Positions 32,356-46,414 are shown, numbered from the stretch's first letter. The stretch is DNA of 64,000 nucleotides from Crenobacter caeni (GCF_010435965.1 NZ_JAAGAA010000012.1:60412-124411); one strand, 5' to 3'. Made by a program: numbers and translations. The notes: a model not told the origin generated them from the sequence alone.

Positions 32356-32790
32356 AGAAATAGGTGTCCAGTCCCGGGCGATTGCAAACACGTTTCTTGA
32401 ACAAGTCCGGACGCTGCTTCTGCCACTCCTTCATGGCCTGAATCGGTGTCCGGTGTTGCAGGGCCAACTACGGCAGATGCTGGTTGTAGAGCAGCACATA
32501 GCGCTCCTGCGTGGTCGAGAGATCCTGGCCCGATTCGAAACGGTGCGTGGCCAGCACCTCGCTGATCCGGCCGTTGAAACGCTCGATCATTCCGTTTATC
32601 TGCGGCATGCGCGGTTGGGTGAGTCGGAGTTCGATCGCCACTGACCTGCATCGAGCAGTTGGACAAGCGATCGGTGCACTTGCTGCCGTTATTGGTCAGG
32701 ATAGTGCGTATGTGAAAGAGTGCGGTCTTCTGTAACGCAGACAGGAAGGCAGCGTGGTACTGGCCGTCTTGTGCGGCTTGTGGGCACTGC
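32356..32790 (-). pseudogene. IS481-family transposase remnant (inverted to the copy at 22.4 kb)
   Basis: Reading leftward from about 32790: [17 protein letters not shown], then INGMIERFNGRISEVLATHR, ERYVLLYNQHLP, an in-frame TAG, and LALQHRTPIQAMKEWQKQRP, ending RPDLFKKRVCNRPGLDTYF. This is the C-terminal half of an IS481-type transposase with the DDE Glu in IERFNGR. The nonsense codon and the lost N-terminus make it dead. It matches the remnant at 22425-22895 in its last peptide. Confidence 0.82.
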
Positions 32791-32807
32791 TGCGGCTGAG
32801 CCCTCCC

Positions 32808-33074
32808 CCTTGCTCAATGTGTCCTACGCCCCGACCCGTGAACTGTACAAGGACAGCAACCAAGGCTTTATTTCGCAGAGGCAGAAAAATACTGACGAAG
32901 CGCTGATCATCAAGCAGTCGCACGGAGGCTCGGGCAAGAAGTCGCGTTCGGTGATCGACAGACTGGAAGCCGACGTGGTGACGCTGGCCCTGGCCTTCGA
33001 CATCGACGCGATCGTCAGCCATGCCAAGCCGTTGCCTACCAACTGGCAGAAACGGCTACCACAGGACATGACCA
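32808..33074 (+). pseudogene. Fragment of a sulfate-binding protein gene
   Basis: About 90 codons ([20 protein letters not shown], then [43 protein letters not shown]) match the N-terminal ligand-binding region of periplasmic sulfate/thiosulfate receptors (Sbp/CysP). The start, signal peptide and the remaining two thirds are absent. It lies between IS481 and IS30 remnants, so it is debris of a rearrangement, with the intact parent gene probably elsewhere or lost. Confidence 0.8.
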
Positions 33075-33194
33075 CCGCTCCGCGATACCCGGTTCCGATG
33101 ATCACGCCAGCCTCCCTGTTGCCGATTCGCCGGCACTCCAAAACCGCGCTGGGGCGGTCATGGATGGAGTGTTGTCCTGACAGGCTAGGGCCGG

Positions 33195-33395
33195 CCGTAG
33201 CGCTTCTTACGCGCCTTCTGGAAACGCATCCGATGCCTTGTAGCAGCCGAAGCCTGAACGATTGCAGCACAGTTCCCGGCTGATGACGCTCCTGCAGCGC
33301 CCGACACACTGACCGATGACGGCCGGCCTGCATCCTTCACTCGCCAGTAGTTGAATCTGGTAGCGTTCACCTTCGGTGAGGTATCGGCAAGACCT
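33195..33395 (-). pseudogene. IS30-family transposase N-terminal fragment
   Basis: On the minus strand LTEGERYQIQLLASEGCRPA followed by [16 protein letters not shown] and CYKASDAF is the helix-turn-helix N-terminus of an IS30-type transposase. The frame then breaks before the conserved Arg-rich segment (RKKRYGRP in another frame). No catalytic domain remains. About 200 bp further right the leucine operon promoter starts. Confidence 0.75.
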
Positions 33396-33518
33396 TCTGC
33401 GTACTCCAGGCTAGCCAGCCCCTGCAGCTCTATCCCCGACCAACTGCCTCCTCGGCTGCGCAGGGAACCACACGCCGCTGATCTTGACGCAACACAAGCG
33501 CCCAGTTCTCCGTCGCAA

Positions 33519-33548
33519 AGTTGACGCTAACGTAAACGTCACTAAAAT
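33519..33548 (+). promoter_or_regulatory. Promoter of the leucine operon with MerR-type palindrome
   Basis: TTGACG (33521-33526) forms a -35; the -10 is TAAAAT (33543-33548, spacer 16) or AATAAA (33546-33551, spacer 19). The spacer holds an imperfect 18-bp palindrome, GACGCTAACGTAAACGTC (33523-33540). A similar arrangement precedes the valine operon, so both are probable LiuR operators. Confidence 0.65.
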
Positions 33549-33611
33549 AAAAGCATGACGGCATGAAAAGGCCGCACCCACCGGGCCTGCCCGGGACAAA
33601 GGAGACAGAAC

Positions 33612-34781
33612 ATGTACCACAGCCTGCGTTTTGACCTCGGCGAGTCCTGCCGGATGCTGCGCGAAGCGGTGCGCGACTTCGCGCAGCGCGAGATCGCGCC
33701 GCGTGCGGCCGCCATCGACCGCGACAACCTGTTCCCGGCCGAGTTGTGGCAGCAGTTCGGCGAGATGGGCCTGCTCGGCATCACCGTGCCCGAAGCCTAC
33801 GGCGGCGCCGACATGGGCTACCTTGCGCACATGATCGCGATGGAGGAGATCAGCCGCGCCAGCGCGTCGGTCGCCCTCTCCTACGGTGCGCACTCCAACC
33901 TGTGCGTCAACCAGATCTACAAGAACGGCAGCGAAGCGCAAAAGCGCGCCTACCTGCCCAAACTGGTGTCGGGCGAACATGTCGGCGCGCTGGCGATGTC
34001 CGAGCCGAACGCGGGCTCGGACGTGGTGAGCATGAAGCTCAAGGCCGACAAGGTCGACGGCGGCTATTTGCTCAACGGCAGCAAGCTGTGGATCACCAAC
34101 GGCGGCGACGCCGACACGCTGGTGGTATACGCGAAGACCGACCCCTGTGCCGGCGCGCGCGGCATCACCGCCTTCATCGTCGAGAAGGGGTTCGCCGGCT
34201 TCAGCCACGGCAGCAAGCTCGACAAGCTGGGCATGCGCGGCTCGAATACCTACCCGCTGTTCTTCGACGACTGTTTCGTGCCGGAGGCCAACGTGCTCGG
34301 CGGCGAGGGCAAGGGGGTAGAGGTGCTGATGAGCGGGCTCGACTACGAGCGCGCGGTACTCGCCGCCGGCCCCTTGGGCATCATGCAGGCCTGCCTCGAC
34401 GTGGTGGTGCCTTACCTTAACGAGCGCAAGCAGTTCGGCCAGGCCATCGGCGACTTCCAGCTGATGCAGGGCAAGCTGGCCGACATGTACGTGAAGCTGT
34501 CAGCCAGCCGCGCCTACGTGTACGCCGTCGGCCAGGCGCTCGACCGCGGCGAGGCCGGCCGCCAGACGCGCAAGGACGCCGCCGGTGCCATCCTGTTCGC
34601 GGCCGAGGGGGCCACCCAGATGGCGCTGGACGCCATCCAGTGCCTGGGCGGCAACGGCTATATCAACGAGTACCCGACCGGGCGCCTGCTGCGCGACGCC
34701 AAGCTCTACGAGATCGGCGCCGGCACCAGCGAGATCCGCCGCTACCTGATCGGCCGCGAGCTGATGGCCGAAACCCGCTAG
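33612..34781 (+). CDS. liuA: Isovaleryl-CoA dehydrogenase
   Basis: A 389-aa flavoprotein of the acyl-CoA dehydrogenase family. The catalytic Glu is in [18 protein letters not shown], the position used by isovaleryl-CoA dehydrogenases, while the usual C-terminal Glu site reads [11 protein letters not shown] with Ala. FAD motifs [10 protein letters not shown] and [12 protein letters not shown] and the [12 protein letters not shown] loop are present. It oxidises isovaleryl-CoA to 3-methylcrotonyl-CoA in leucine breakdown, passing electrons to ETF. AAAGGAGA precedes the ATG. First gene of the operon, about 65 bp behind the palindromic promoter. Confidence 0.93.
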   Translation: MYHSLRFDLGESCRMLREAVRDFAQREIAPRAAAIDRDNLFPAELWQQFGEMGLLGITVPEAYGGADMGYLAHMIAMEEISRASASVALSYGAHSNLCVNQIYKNGSEAQKRAYLPKLVSGEHVGALAMSEPNAGSDVVSMKLKADKVDGGYLLNGSKLWITNGGDADTLVVYAKTDPCAGARGITAFIVEKGFAGFSHGSKLDKLGMRGSNTYPLFFDDCFVPEANVLGGEGKGVEVLMSGLDYERAVLAAGPLGIMQACLDVVVPYLNERKQFGQAIGDFQLMQGKLADMYVKLSASRAYVYAVGQALDRGEAGRQTRKDAAGAILFAAEGATQMALDAIQCLGGNGYINEYPTGRLLRDAKLYEIGAGTSEIRRYLIGRELMAETR

Positions 34782-34802
34782 CCCCCACAGCAGAGACCAC
34801 CC

Positions 34803-36401
34803 ATGCCCGTCATCGAATCCAGGCTCTCGCCGCGCAGTGCCGACTTCATCGCCAACGCCGAGAAGATGCGGTCTCTGGTGGCCGACCTCAAGGACAAGGT
34901 CGCCCAGGCCGCGCAAGGCGGTGGCGACAAGGCGCGCGAGAAGCATGTCGCGCGCGGCAAGCTGTTGCCGCGCGAGCGCGTCGACCTGTTGCTCGACGCC
35001 GGCGCGCCCTTTCTCGAACTGTCGCAACTGGCGGCCTTCGGCATGTACGGCGGCGACGCCCCCGGCGCCGGGCTGATCGCCGGCGTCGGCCGCGTCAGCG
35101 GCGTCGACTGCCTGATCGTCGCCAACGACGCCACCGTCAAGGGCGGCACCTACTACCCGATGACGGTGAAGAAGCACCTGCGCGCGCAGGAAGTCGCGCG
35201 CGAGAACCACCTGCCGTGCATCTATCTGGTCGACTCCGGCGGCGCCTACCTGCCCTTGCAGGACGACGTTTTTCCCGACCGCGAGCACTTCGGCCGCATC
35301 TTCTACAACCAGGCGCAACTGTCCGCCGCCGGCGTGCCGCAGATCGCGGTGGTGATGGGTTCGTGCACCGCCGGCGGCGCCTATATGCCGGCGATGAGCG
35401 ACGAGACGGTGATCGTGAAGGAACAGGGCACCATCTTCCTGGGCGGCCCGCCGCTGGTGCGCGCGGCTACCGGCGAGGTGGTCAGCGCCGAGGCGCTGGG
35501 CGGCGGCGACGTGCACACCCGCGTCAGCGGTGTGGCCGACCACCTCGCGCAAAGCGACGCGCACGCGCTCGCCATCGCCCGGCGCATCGTCGCCTCGCTC
35601 AACTGGCAAAAGGCCGGCCGGCTCGACCGCATCGAGCCCAAGCCCCCCCGCTACGCGGCCGACGAGCTCTATGGCGTGATCCCGGCCGACAGCAAGAAGC
35701 CGTTCGACGTGCGCGAGATCATCGCCCGCCTGGTCGACGACTCCGAGTTCGACGAATTCAAGCAGAACTACGGAACCACCCTGGTCACCGGTTTTGCCAG
35801 GCTCAACGGCTACCGGGTCGGCATCATCGCCAACAACGGCATCCTATTTTCCGAGTCCGCGCTCAAGGGCGCGCACTTTGTCGAGCTGTGCTGCCAGCGC
35901 GGCATCCCGCTGGTTTTCCTGCAGAACATCACCGGCTTCATGGTCGGCAAGAAGTACGAAAACGGCGGCATCGCCAAGGACGGCGCCAAGCTGGTGACGG
36001 CGGTCGCCTGCGCGCAGGTCCCCAAGTTCACCGTGCTGATCGGCGGCAGCTTCGGCGCCGGCAACTACGGCATGTGCGGGCGTGCGTACAGCCCGCGCTT
36101 TTTGTGGATGTGGCCGAACAGCCGCATCTCGGTGATGGGCGGCGAGCAGGCCGCCGGCGTACTCGCCCAGGTCAAGAAAGAGCAACTGGGCGACGCGTTT
36201 ACGCCTGAGCAGGAAGAGGCGTTGAAGGCGCCGGTGCGCGAACAGTACGAACGCCAGGGCCACCCCTACTACGCGAGCGCCCGCCTGTGGGACGACGGCG
36301 TGATCGACCCGGCACAGACGCGTGAAGTGCTCTCGCTCGCGCTGGAGGCGAGCCTGACGGCGCCGATCGAGCCGACCCGCTTCGGCGTGTTCCGCATGTA
36401 A
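34803..36401 (+). CDS. liuB: Methylcrotonyl-CoA carboxylase beta (carboxyltransferase) subunit
   Basis: A 532-aa carboxyltransferase. [16 protein letters not shown] opens the acyl-CoA carboxylase fold; [17 protein letters not shown] and [11 protein letters not shown] are typical of methylcrotonyl-CoA-specific subunits, and the second half carries [17 protein letters not shown] and [16 protein letters not shown]. It transfers carboxyl from biotin on LiuD to 3-methylcrotonyl-CoA, giving 3-methylglutaconyl-CoA. It follows liuA by 21 bp and liuC follows after 17 bp, so the subunits are made from the same message. Confidence 0.95.
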   Translation: MPVIESRLSPRSADFIANAEKMRSLVADLKDKVAQAAQGGGDKAREKHVARGKLLPRERVDLLLDAGAPFLELSQLAAFGMYGGDAPGAGLIAGVGRVSGVDCLIVANDATVKGGTYYPMTVKKHLRAQEVARENHLPCIYLVDSGGAYLPLQDDVFPDREHFGRIFYNQAQLSAAGVPQIAVVMGSCTAGGAYMPAMSDETVIVKEQGTIFLGGPPLVRAATGEVVSAEALGGGDVHTRVSGVADHLAQSDAHALAIARRIVASLNWQKAGRLDRIEPKPPRYAADELYGVIPADSKKPFDVREIIARLVDDSEFDEFKQNYGTTLVTGFARLNGYRVGIIANNGILFSESALKGAHFVELCCQRGIPLVFLQNITGFMVGKKYENGGIAKDGAKLVTAVACAQVPKFTVLIGGSFGAGNYGMCGRAYSPRFLWMWPNSRISVMGGEQAAGVLAQVKKEQLGDAFTPEQEEALKAPVREQYERQGHPYYASARLWDDGVIDPAQTREVLSLALEASLTAPIEPTRFGVFRM

Positions 36402-36418
36402 ACCAGGAAAGGCTTGCG

Positions 36419-37209
36419 ATGACAGAGATGAGCGTGGACATCACCCGCCACGGCCCGGTCGCCACCGTTTGGCTGAACCGCCCCGAGCGGCACAACGCGA
36501 TGGACGAGCATTTGATCGCCGCACTGCAAGGCGCTTTCGACACCCTCGCGCTCGAGCAGACGGTGCGCGTGATCGTGCTCGCCGGGCGCGGCAGCAGCTT
36601 CTGTGCAGGCGCGGATCTCACCTGGATGCAGCGCGCCGCGGCGTTCAGCGAAGAAGAAAACCTTGCGGACGCGCGCGCGCTGGCCGGCATGCTCAAGGCC
36701 ATCCACCGCTGCCCCAAGCCGGTTGTCGCGCGCGTGCACGGCCCGGCAATGGCCGGCGGCACCGGGCTTATCGCCGCCTGCGACATCGCCATCGGCACCG
36801 CCAAGGCGCGCTTCGGCCTCTCCGAAGTCAGGCTGGGGCTGATCCCGGCGACCATAGGCCCGTATGTGGTGCACGCCATCGGCGAGCGCCACGCGCACCG
36901 CTACTTCCTCTCCGCCGAGCGCATCGACGCGGCCAGCGCGCAGCGCATGGGCCTGCTGCACGAAGTGGTGGCGGAAGACGCGCTCGACGCGCGCATCAGC
37001 GAAATCTGCGCCGAACTGGCCAAGGGCGCACCCGGCGCGCTCGCCGCAGCGAAAGACCTGCTCGGCGTGCTCTCCGGTACGTCGGTGCAGGACGACGCGC
37101 TCTTGGACGACACCGCGCGGCGCATCGCCCAGATCCGTACCGGCGAAGAAGCCCGCGAAGGGCTGGCCGCCTTCTTCGACAAACGCCCACCCGACTGGAT
37201 CCAGCACTG

Positions 37210-37210
<1 letters not shown>
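36419..37210 (+). CDS. liuC: Methylglutaconyl-CoA hydratase
   Basis: A 263-aa crotonase-family hydratase. Oxyanion-hole segments are GRGSSFCAGADLTWM (around residue 65) and HGPAMAGGTGLIAACDIAI (around 110), followed by FGLSEVRLGLIPATIGPYV. It hydrates 3-methylglutaconyl-CoA to HMG-CoA in leucine catabolism; the role is assigned mainly from its place between the two carboxylase subunits and its LiuC-like sequence. Its TGA overlaps the next gene's ATG by one base (TGATG). Confidence 0.9.
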
Positions 37211-39252
<2,042 letters not shown>

Positions 39253-39254
39253 AG

Positions 39255-40163
39255 ATGACACAGGTAAAGATCGTCGAAGTCGGCCCGCGCGACGGGCTGC
39301 AGAACGAAAAACAGGCGGTGCCGCTGGCGGTGAAGCTCGCGCTGATCCGGCGCCTGGCCGACGCGGGGCTGAGCCACATCGAGGCGGGCGCCTTTGTTTC
39401 GCCCAAGTGGGTGCCGCAGATGGCCGACAGCGCCGCGGTGCTCGCTTCGCTCAACCTGGCCGGCCCGGTCAACTACCCGGTGCTGGTGCCCAACCTGGCG
39501 GGGCTGGAAGCTGCGCTCGCGGCCGGCGCGCGCGAAATCGCCATCTTCGGCGCCGCCAGCGAAACCTTCAGCCTGAAAAACATCAACGCGGGCATCCAGG
39601 ACAGCCTCGCGCGCTTCGAGGCGGTCGCGCGCCAGGCGCTGGCAGCGGGCCTGCGCGTGCGCGGCTACGTCTCCTGCGTGGTCGGTTGCCCGTACGAGGG
39701 CGATATCGCCCCGCGCAAGGTCGCCGAGGTGGCCGCTGCGCTGTACCGGATGGGCTGCCACGAGGTCTCGCTGGGCGACACCGTCGGCGTCGGCACGCCC
39801 GACAAGGTGCTCGCCATGCTGGATGCGGTTGCCGCAGAAGTGCCGGTGGACAGGCTCGCCGGGCACTTTCACGATACCTACGGCATGGCCATCGCCAATA
39901 TCTACGCATCACTCACCGCCGGCGTGCGCACCTTCGACAGTTCGGTGGCGGGCCTTGGCGGCTGCCCGTACGCGCGCGGCGCGTCCGGCAACGTCGCGAC
40001 CGAGGACGTGCTCTACCTGCTTCACGGCATGGGCTACACCACCGGCGTCGATTTGGCCGCCGTCACCGACGCGGCGTGGCAGATCGCCGACGCGCTCGGC
40101 CGCGAGCCGGGCTCGAAATACGCGCGGGCGCGCGGGCGGGTATCCGCCGGCACCCCGCGCTGA
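39255..40163 (+). CDS. liuE: Hydroxymethylglutaryl-CoA lyase
   Basis: A 302-aa TIM-barrel lyase. VGPRDGLQNEKQ opens the active site, FHDTYGMAIANIYASL carries a metal-binding His pair, and the signature SVAGLGGCPYARGASGNVATED contains the catalytic Cys. It cleaves HMG-CoA to acetoacetate and acetyl-CoA, the last step of leucine breakdown. It starts two bases after liuD. The acetoacetate would feed the acetoacetyl-CoA synthetase next door. Confidence 0.95.
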   Translation: MTQVKIVEVGPRDGLQNEKQAVPLAVKLALIRRLADAGLSHIEAGAFVSPKWVPQMADSAAVLASLNLAGPVNYPVLVPNLAGLEAALAAGAREIAIFGAASETFSLKNINAGIQDSLARFEAVARQALAAGLRVRGYVSCVVGCPYEGDIAPRKVAEVAAALYRMGCHEVSLGDTVGVGTPDKVLAMLDAVAAEVPVDRLAGHFHDTYGMAIANIYASLTAGVRTFDSSVAGLGGCPYARGASGNVATEDVLYLLHGMGYTTGVDLAAVTDAAWQIADALGREPGSKYARARGRVSAGTPR

Positions 40164-40181
40164 ACACGGAATAAACACACG

Positions 40182-42144
<1,963 letters not shown>

Positions 42145-42186
42145 ACGCGCAAAGCCGGGCGATGACGCCCGCGCTTGCCGCCCGCC

Positions 42187-42220
42187 AAAAACAAAAACGG
42201 CCCTGCCAGAGAGCAGGGCC
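42187..42220 (-). terminator. Terminator of the valine operon
   Basis: On the minus strand GGCCCTGC/GCAGGGCC with a six-base loop is followed by a T-rich tract, between the convergent acetoacetyl-CoA synthetase and mmsB genes. Confidence 0.85.
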
Positions 42221-42242
42221 GCTGCGGGTCTTACGGCACGCC

Positions 42243-43145
42243 TCAGGCCTCAGGCGGCGCGAACAGGCCGACGATGCTGGAGAAATCCAGCGCGCCGTGG
42301 CCCGAGCTGCTCCACTGCGCAAAGAGTTCGCGCGCGAGGCCGCCCATCGGCACCGATGCGCGCGCGGCGATTGCCGCTTCCACCGCCAGCCCCAGGTCCT
42401 TCAGCATCAGGTCGGACCCGAAGCCGCCGGCGTAGCCGCGCGCGGCCGGCACGTTGTCCATCACCCCCGGCCACGGGTTGTACACCTCGGTCACCCAGCC
42501 GCGCCCCGAGCTCTTGCCGATGATGTCCGACAGCACGGCCGCATCCAGCCCCTGCCGCACACCCAGGGCGAGCGCCTCGCTGATGGCGAGCATCTGCACG
42601 CCGAGCACCATATTGTTGCAGATCTTGGCGACCTGGCCCGCGCCCTGCCCGCCGGCGTGAAAGAGGTTGCGCCCCATCGCCGACAGGATAGGCCGCGCCA
42701 GCTCCAGGTCGTCCGCCTCGCCGCCGACCATGAAGGTCAGCGTACCCGCCGCCGCGCCGGCGGTGCCGCCGGACACCGGCGCGTCCAGCATCCTCAGTCC
42801 CTGCTTGCGCGCGGCCACCGCGACCTTTTGCGCGCTTTGCGGGCTGATCGTCGAGCAATCGATCACGAGCGCGCCCGGCGCGATCGCCGCGATGAGCCCG
42901 CCCGCCGCCGCGTCCCCCAGGTAGAGCCGCTCGACATGCGGGCTCGCCGGCAGCATGGAGATCACCACGTGGGCGTCGGTGACAGCCGCCGCGGCGGACG
43001 CGGCAAGCGTCGCACCTGCCGCCAGCAGGGGTTCGGCCAGCGCCGGGTTGAGGTCGTACACCTCAAGCTCGAAGCCGGCCTTCACCAGGTTGAGCGCCAT
43101 CGGGCCGCCCATATGGCCGAGGCCGATAAATGCGATGCGTGTCAT
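42243..43145 (-). CDS. mmsB: 3-hydroxyisobutyrate dehydrogenase
   Basis: A 300-aa NAD-dependent beta-hydroxyacid dehydrogenase. FIGLGHMGGPMALNLVKAG is the Rossmann start, DAPVSGGTAGAAAGTLTFMVGG the substrate signature, and GAGQVAKICNNM holds the catalytic Lys. The ending GKSSGRGWVTEVYNPWPGV is typical of 3-hydroxyisobutyrate dehydrogenases. It makes methylmalonate semialdehyde in valine breakdown. It is the last gene of the minus-strand operon and overlaps the hydrolase gene by ATGA (43142-43145). No methylmalonate-semialdehyde dehydrogenase is seen in this window. Confidence 0.93.
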   Translation of the reverse strand: MTRIAFIGLGHMGGPMALNLVKAGFELEVYDLNPALAEPLLAAGATLAASAAAAVTDAHVVISMLPASPHVERLYLGDAAAGGLIAAIAPGALVIDCSTISPQSAQKVAVAARKQGLRMLDAPVSGGTAGAAAGTLTFMVGGEADDLELARPILSAMGRNLFHAGGQGAGQVAKICNNMVLGVQMLAISEALALGVRQGLDAAVLSDIIGKSSGRGWVTEVYNPWPGVMDNVPAARGYAGGFGSDLMLKDLGLAVEAAIAARASVPMGGLARELFAQWSSSGHGALDFSSIVGLFAPPEA

Positions 43146-44290
43146 GCGGTTTCCTTTGTGCGTTCACCCAGCGCGGCCAGCGGCGAGCGTGGCCACGGCG
43201 CCTCGAAATGGCTGGCAATCCAGCCCGGGTCCACCCTATCCAGCGTCGGCGGCTGCCAGACGGGAGCGTTGTCCTTGTCGACCAGCAGCGCGCGCACGCC
43301 CTCGCTGAAGTTGCCGTTGGCACAGCAGCGCAGCGCCAGCACCAGTTCCATGCGCAGCACGTCGGCGAGCGACAGCTCGCGCGCGCGCCTGAGGGTTTCC
43401 CACACCAGCGCGGCGGTGGTCGGGCAACCCGCCGCGAGCTTGCCGGCAGCGTCGGCAAGCCAAGGCGACGCGTCGCCTTGCGCGCCCAGCACCGCTTCAT
43501 GAACGGCGGCGAGCGTCGGATACGCGGTCAACGCCTCGATGCGCGCGAAGTGGGGTTCGACCTGCGCGGGCGGCAGGCTCTCCTTGGCCTGGTCGGCCAT
43601 GCCTTGCAGCAGCGCGTCCAGCTGCGCGCCGTTGGCCGCGGCACCGTCCTGCCAGTCACACGCACACAGCGCCGCCATCAAGCCCGGCAGCGCACCGTCC
43701 TCCAGCGCGTAATCGGCGAGGCCGACGTACAGGCAGTCGGCAGCGTTCAAGGGCGCGCCGGTCAGCCCGAGGAACAGGCCGACCCGGCCCGGCATCCGGT
43801 TCAGGAACCAGCTGCCGCCGACGTCCGGGAACAGGCCGATGCTCACCTCGGGCATCGCCATGCGGGTGGACGGGGTGACCACGCGGTGGCTGGCGCCCGC
43901 CAGCAGGCCGAGCCCGCCGCCCATCACGATGCCGCGCCCCCATACCAGCACAGGCTTACGGTAGGTGTGGATCAGGTAGTCGAGCGCGTACTCCTCGCTG
44001 AAATAGGTTTCGGCGTACGGGTGCGGGCACGGCGCCGGCGTCTCGGTTAGCGCGCGGTAGAGCGCGCGCACGTCGCCGCCCGCGCAGAACGCGCGCTCGC
44101 CGCTGCCCGAGAGCACCACCAGCGCGACCCTGGGGTCGTCCTGCCAGCGCGCGAGCTGGGTGGACAGCGCGCGGATCATCTCAAGCGTCAGCGCGTTGAG
44201 CGTGCGCTCGCTGTTGAGCGTCGCCGTGGCGATGCGGTAGCCGTTGGCGGCGGTGTACTCGGCAAACAATACGCAATCGGCCGCGCTCAT
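43142..44290 (-). CDS. 3-hydroxyisobutyryl-CoA hydrolase
   Basis: A 382-aa crotonase-superfamily hydrolase, larger than ordinary hydratases as is usual for HIBCH. Motifs are GERAFCAGGDVRALY, WGRGIVMGGGLGLLAGASHRV and the family-specific MPEVSIGLFPDVGGSWFLNRM with the catalytic Glu and Asp. It releases 3-hydroxyisobutyrate from its CoA ester, the substrate of the next enzyme MmsB. The start at 44290 overlaps the preceding hydratase stop by ATGA. Confidence 0.9.
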   Translation of the reverse strand: MSAADCVLFAEYTAANGYRIATATLNSERTLNALTLEMIRALSTQLARWQDDPRVALVVLSGSGERAFCAGGDVRALYRALTETPAPCPHPYAETYFSEEYALDYLIHTYRKPVLVWGRGIVMGGGLGLLAGASHRVVTPSTRMAMPEVSIGLFPDVGGSWFLNRMPGRVGLFLGLTGAPLNAADCLYVGLADYALEDGALPGLMAALCACDWQDGAAANGAQLDALLQGMADQAKESLPPAQVEPHFARIEALTAYPTLAAVHEAVLGAQGDASPWLADAAGKLAAGCPTTAALVWETLRRARELSLADVLRMELVLALRCCANGNFSEGVRALLVDKDNAPVWQPPTLDRVDPGWIASHFEAPWPRSPLAALGERTKETA

Positions 44291-45087
44291 GGCCGCTCCC
44301 CCTTGCCCGGCACCTGCCACACGGGCGCGCGTTTTTCGAGGAAGGCGCGCACGCCTTCTTGCTGGTTGGGGTCGGCGAACAGGCCGACGAACAGCTCGCG
44401 CTCCAGCGGCAGGTTGAGCGCCGGCGGCACGCTGCGCGCGCGCTGGATCAGCGTCTTGCACGCGAGGGTGCTGGCCGGGCTTTGCCGTGCGACCTTGGCC
44501 GCCATTTCAAGCGCGACGGACAGCGCCTCCCCCTTGCCGGCCACCTGTTCGATGAGTCCGATACCGAGGGCTGTGTCGGCGTCCACCCGCTCGCCCAGCA
44601 GGATCATCCGCTTGGCCCAACCCTCGCCGACGAGATGCGGCAACAACTGGGTGCCGCCGGCGCACGGCAGCAGGCCGACGCCCGCCTCGGGCAGCGCCAG
44701 TTGCGCCTGCGCCTCGGCCACCCTGAGGTCGCAGGCGAGCGCGACTTCCAGTCCGCCGCCCATCGCGTAGCCGTTGATCGCGGCGATGCTGACCCCACGG
44801 TAGGCGGACAGCCGCTCGAACGCGCGGCCGAACGCCGACGCCGCCTCGGCGGCCACCGCGACGTCGCCTTCGGCAAACTGTTTGAGGTCCGCCCCGGCGC
44901 AGAAGAACTTGTCGCCAGCGCCCACCAGGATCAGCACCCTGAGCGCGGGGTCGGCCTCCACGTCGTCAATCAGCCGTACAAGGTCGGCAAGGCTCTGCCG
45001 CGTCCAGGTATTGGCCGGCGGGTTGTCCAGCGTGACCACGGCGGCGACGCCGTGTTTTTCCAGGCGCAGGCCTTGGTAAGTGCTCAT
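44287..45087 (-). CDS. Enoyl-CoA hydratase (valine pathway, methacrylyl-CoA)
   Basis: A 266-aa crotonase with DKFFCAGADLKQFAEG (oxyanion hole and Asp) and NGYAMGGGLEVALACDLRVAEAQAQLALPEAGVGLLP with two catalytic Glu positions. From its place between the isobutyryl-CoA dehydrogenase and 3-hydroxyisobutyryl-CoA hydrolase genes, it probably hydrates methacrylyl-CoA. Both its ends overlap neighbours by ATGA. Confidence 0.88.
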   Translation of the reverse strand: MSTYQGLRLEKHGVAAVVTLDNPPANTWTRQSLADLVRLIDDVEADPALRVLILVGAGDKFFCAGADLKQFAEGDVAVAAEAASAFGRAFERLSAYRGVSIAAINGYAMGGGLEVALACDLRVAEAQAQLALPEAGVGLLPCAGGTQLLPHLVGEGWAKRMILLGERVDADTALGIGLIEQVAGKGEALSVALEMAAKVARQSPASTLACKTLIQRARSVPPALNLPLERELFVGLFADPNQQEGVRAFLEKRAPVWQVPGKGERP

Positions 45088-46244
45088 CTGAGGTTCTCCG
45101 AAACGCCGTCCGAGAGCAGGCGGCGGGCAATGATCAATCGCATGATGTCGTTGGTGCCTTCCAGGATCTGGTGCACGCGCAAGTCGCGCACATGGCGCTC
45201 CAGCGGGAAGTCGCGCAAATAGCCGTAGCCGCCGAAGCACTGCAGCGCCTGGTTGGCCACGTTGAAGGCAAGGTCGGTGGCCAGGCGCTTGGCCATCGCG
45301 CAATACGCCGACGCTTCCGGGTGCTGCGTGTCCAGTTGCCAGGCCGCCAGCCTGACCATCTGCCGCGCGGCGACAAGTTCGGTCTGCATGTCGGCGAGCC
45401 GGAACTGGATGTTCTGCAGGCTGGCAAGCGGCGCGCCGAACTGCTCGCGTTCTCCCACGTAGCGGCAGGCGGCGTCAAACGCGGCCTGCGCGGTGCCGAC
45501 TGCGGTGGTGGCGATATTGATGCGGCCACCGTCCAGCGCCCTCATCGCGAAGGTGAAGCCCGCGCCCTCCTCCCCCAGACGGTTGCCCAGCGGTACACGC
45601 ACGTTCTCGAAACTGATCGCGCGGGTGGGCTGGCTGTTCCAGCCCATCTTGCCTTCCTTCTTGCCGTAGACAATGCCGGGGCTGTCGGCCGGCACCAAGA
45701 AGGCCGAAATACCCTTGGGGCCGGGCCCGCCGGTGCGCGCCATCACCACCAGCGCCTCGGTGCTGCCGGCGCCGGAGATGAACATCTTGCTGCCGTTGAG
45801 CAGATAGTGTTCGCCGTGGCGCTCGGCGCGCGTCGCAAGCGAGGCGGCGTCCGAACCGGCGCCCGGTTCGGTCAGGCAGTAGCTGCCCAGCACCTCACCC
45901 GTCACCATGCGCGGCACCCATTGTGCCGCCAGTTCAGGCGAGCCGAAGCTTGCGACCATCCAGCTCACCATATTGTGGATGGTGAGATATGCCGCGGTGG
46001 ACGTGCAGCCGTAGGCGAGTTCCTCGAACACCAGCGCGCTGTCCAGCCGCGGCAGCTCAAGCCCGCCGTAGGCTTCCGGCGTGTAGAGGCCGAGAAAGCC
46101 CATCTCGCCGGCGCGGCGGATGGTAGCGAGCGGAAACTCCTCGTCGGCGTCCCAGCGCGCGGCGTGCGGTGCGAGTTCATGGCGGGCGAAGGCGCGCGCG
46201 CTGTCCTGAAACGCGCGCTGTTCTTCATTGAGCGCGAAGTCCAT
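45084..46244 (-). CDS. Isobutyryl-CoA dehydrogenase-like acyl-CoA dehydrogenase
   Basis: A 386-aa acyl-CoA dehydrogenase. The C-terminal catalytic Glu is in HQILEGTNDIMRLIIARRLL, the pattern of the ACAD8/isobutyryl-CoA branch, with SYCLTEPGAGSDAASL and MFISGAGSTEALVVMARTG for FAD binding and CFGGYGYLRDFP. It would oxidise isobutyryl-CoA to methacrylyl-CoA in valine breakdown. First gene of the minus-strand valine operon, with the palindromic promoter about 170 bp upstream. Confidence 0.9.
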   Translation of the reverse strand: MDFALNEEQRAFQDSARAFARHELAPHAARWDADEEFPLATIRRAGEMGFLGLYTPEAYGGLELPRLDSALVFEELAYGCTSTAAYLTIHNMVSWMVASFGSPELAAQWVPRMVTGEVLGSYCLTEPGAGSDAASLATRAERHGEHYLLNGSKMFISGAGSTEALVVMARTGGPGPKGISAFLVPADSPGIVYGKKEGKMGWNSQPTRAISFENVRVPLGNRLGEEGAGFTFAMRALDGGRINIATTAVGTAQAAFDAACRYVGEREQFGAPLASLQNIQFRLADMQTELVAARQMVRLAAWQLDTQHPEASAYCAMAKRLATDLAFNVANQALQCFGGYGYLRDFPLERHVRDLRVHQILEGTNDIMRLIIARRLLSDGVSENLR

Positions 46245-46414
46245 GCGGTCTACCTCAGGCTGATGGTGGTGTGGATGCGGGCAAGCTCATCGCCGATCAC
46301 AGTTCGCCGTGCAGTAACAGCACAAAAACGGGCTACCCGTCTGCCTTGCGCCAAGAACGGCAACCCGCCTTGCCTGCATTGCCAGCCCCTTTACCCTGGC
46401 CGGGTCATGACGCT

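Noticed and set aside
32720..33283. Intact gene of 187 codons
   Set aside because: It joins IS481 debris, a sulfate-binding-protein fragment and IS30 debris; none is complete.
36469..37209. Long open frame upstream of the MCC alpha start
   Set aside because: It is another frame of the liuC gene; the biotin carboxylase reads properly only from the ATG at 37210.
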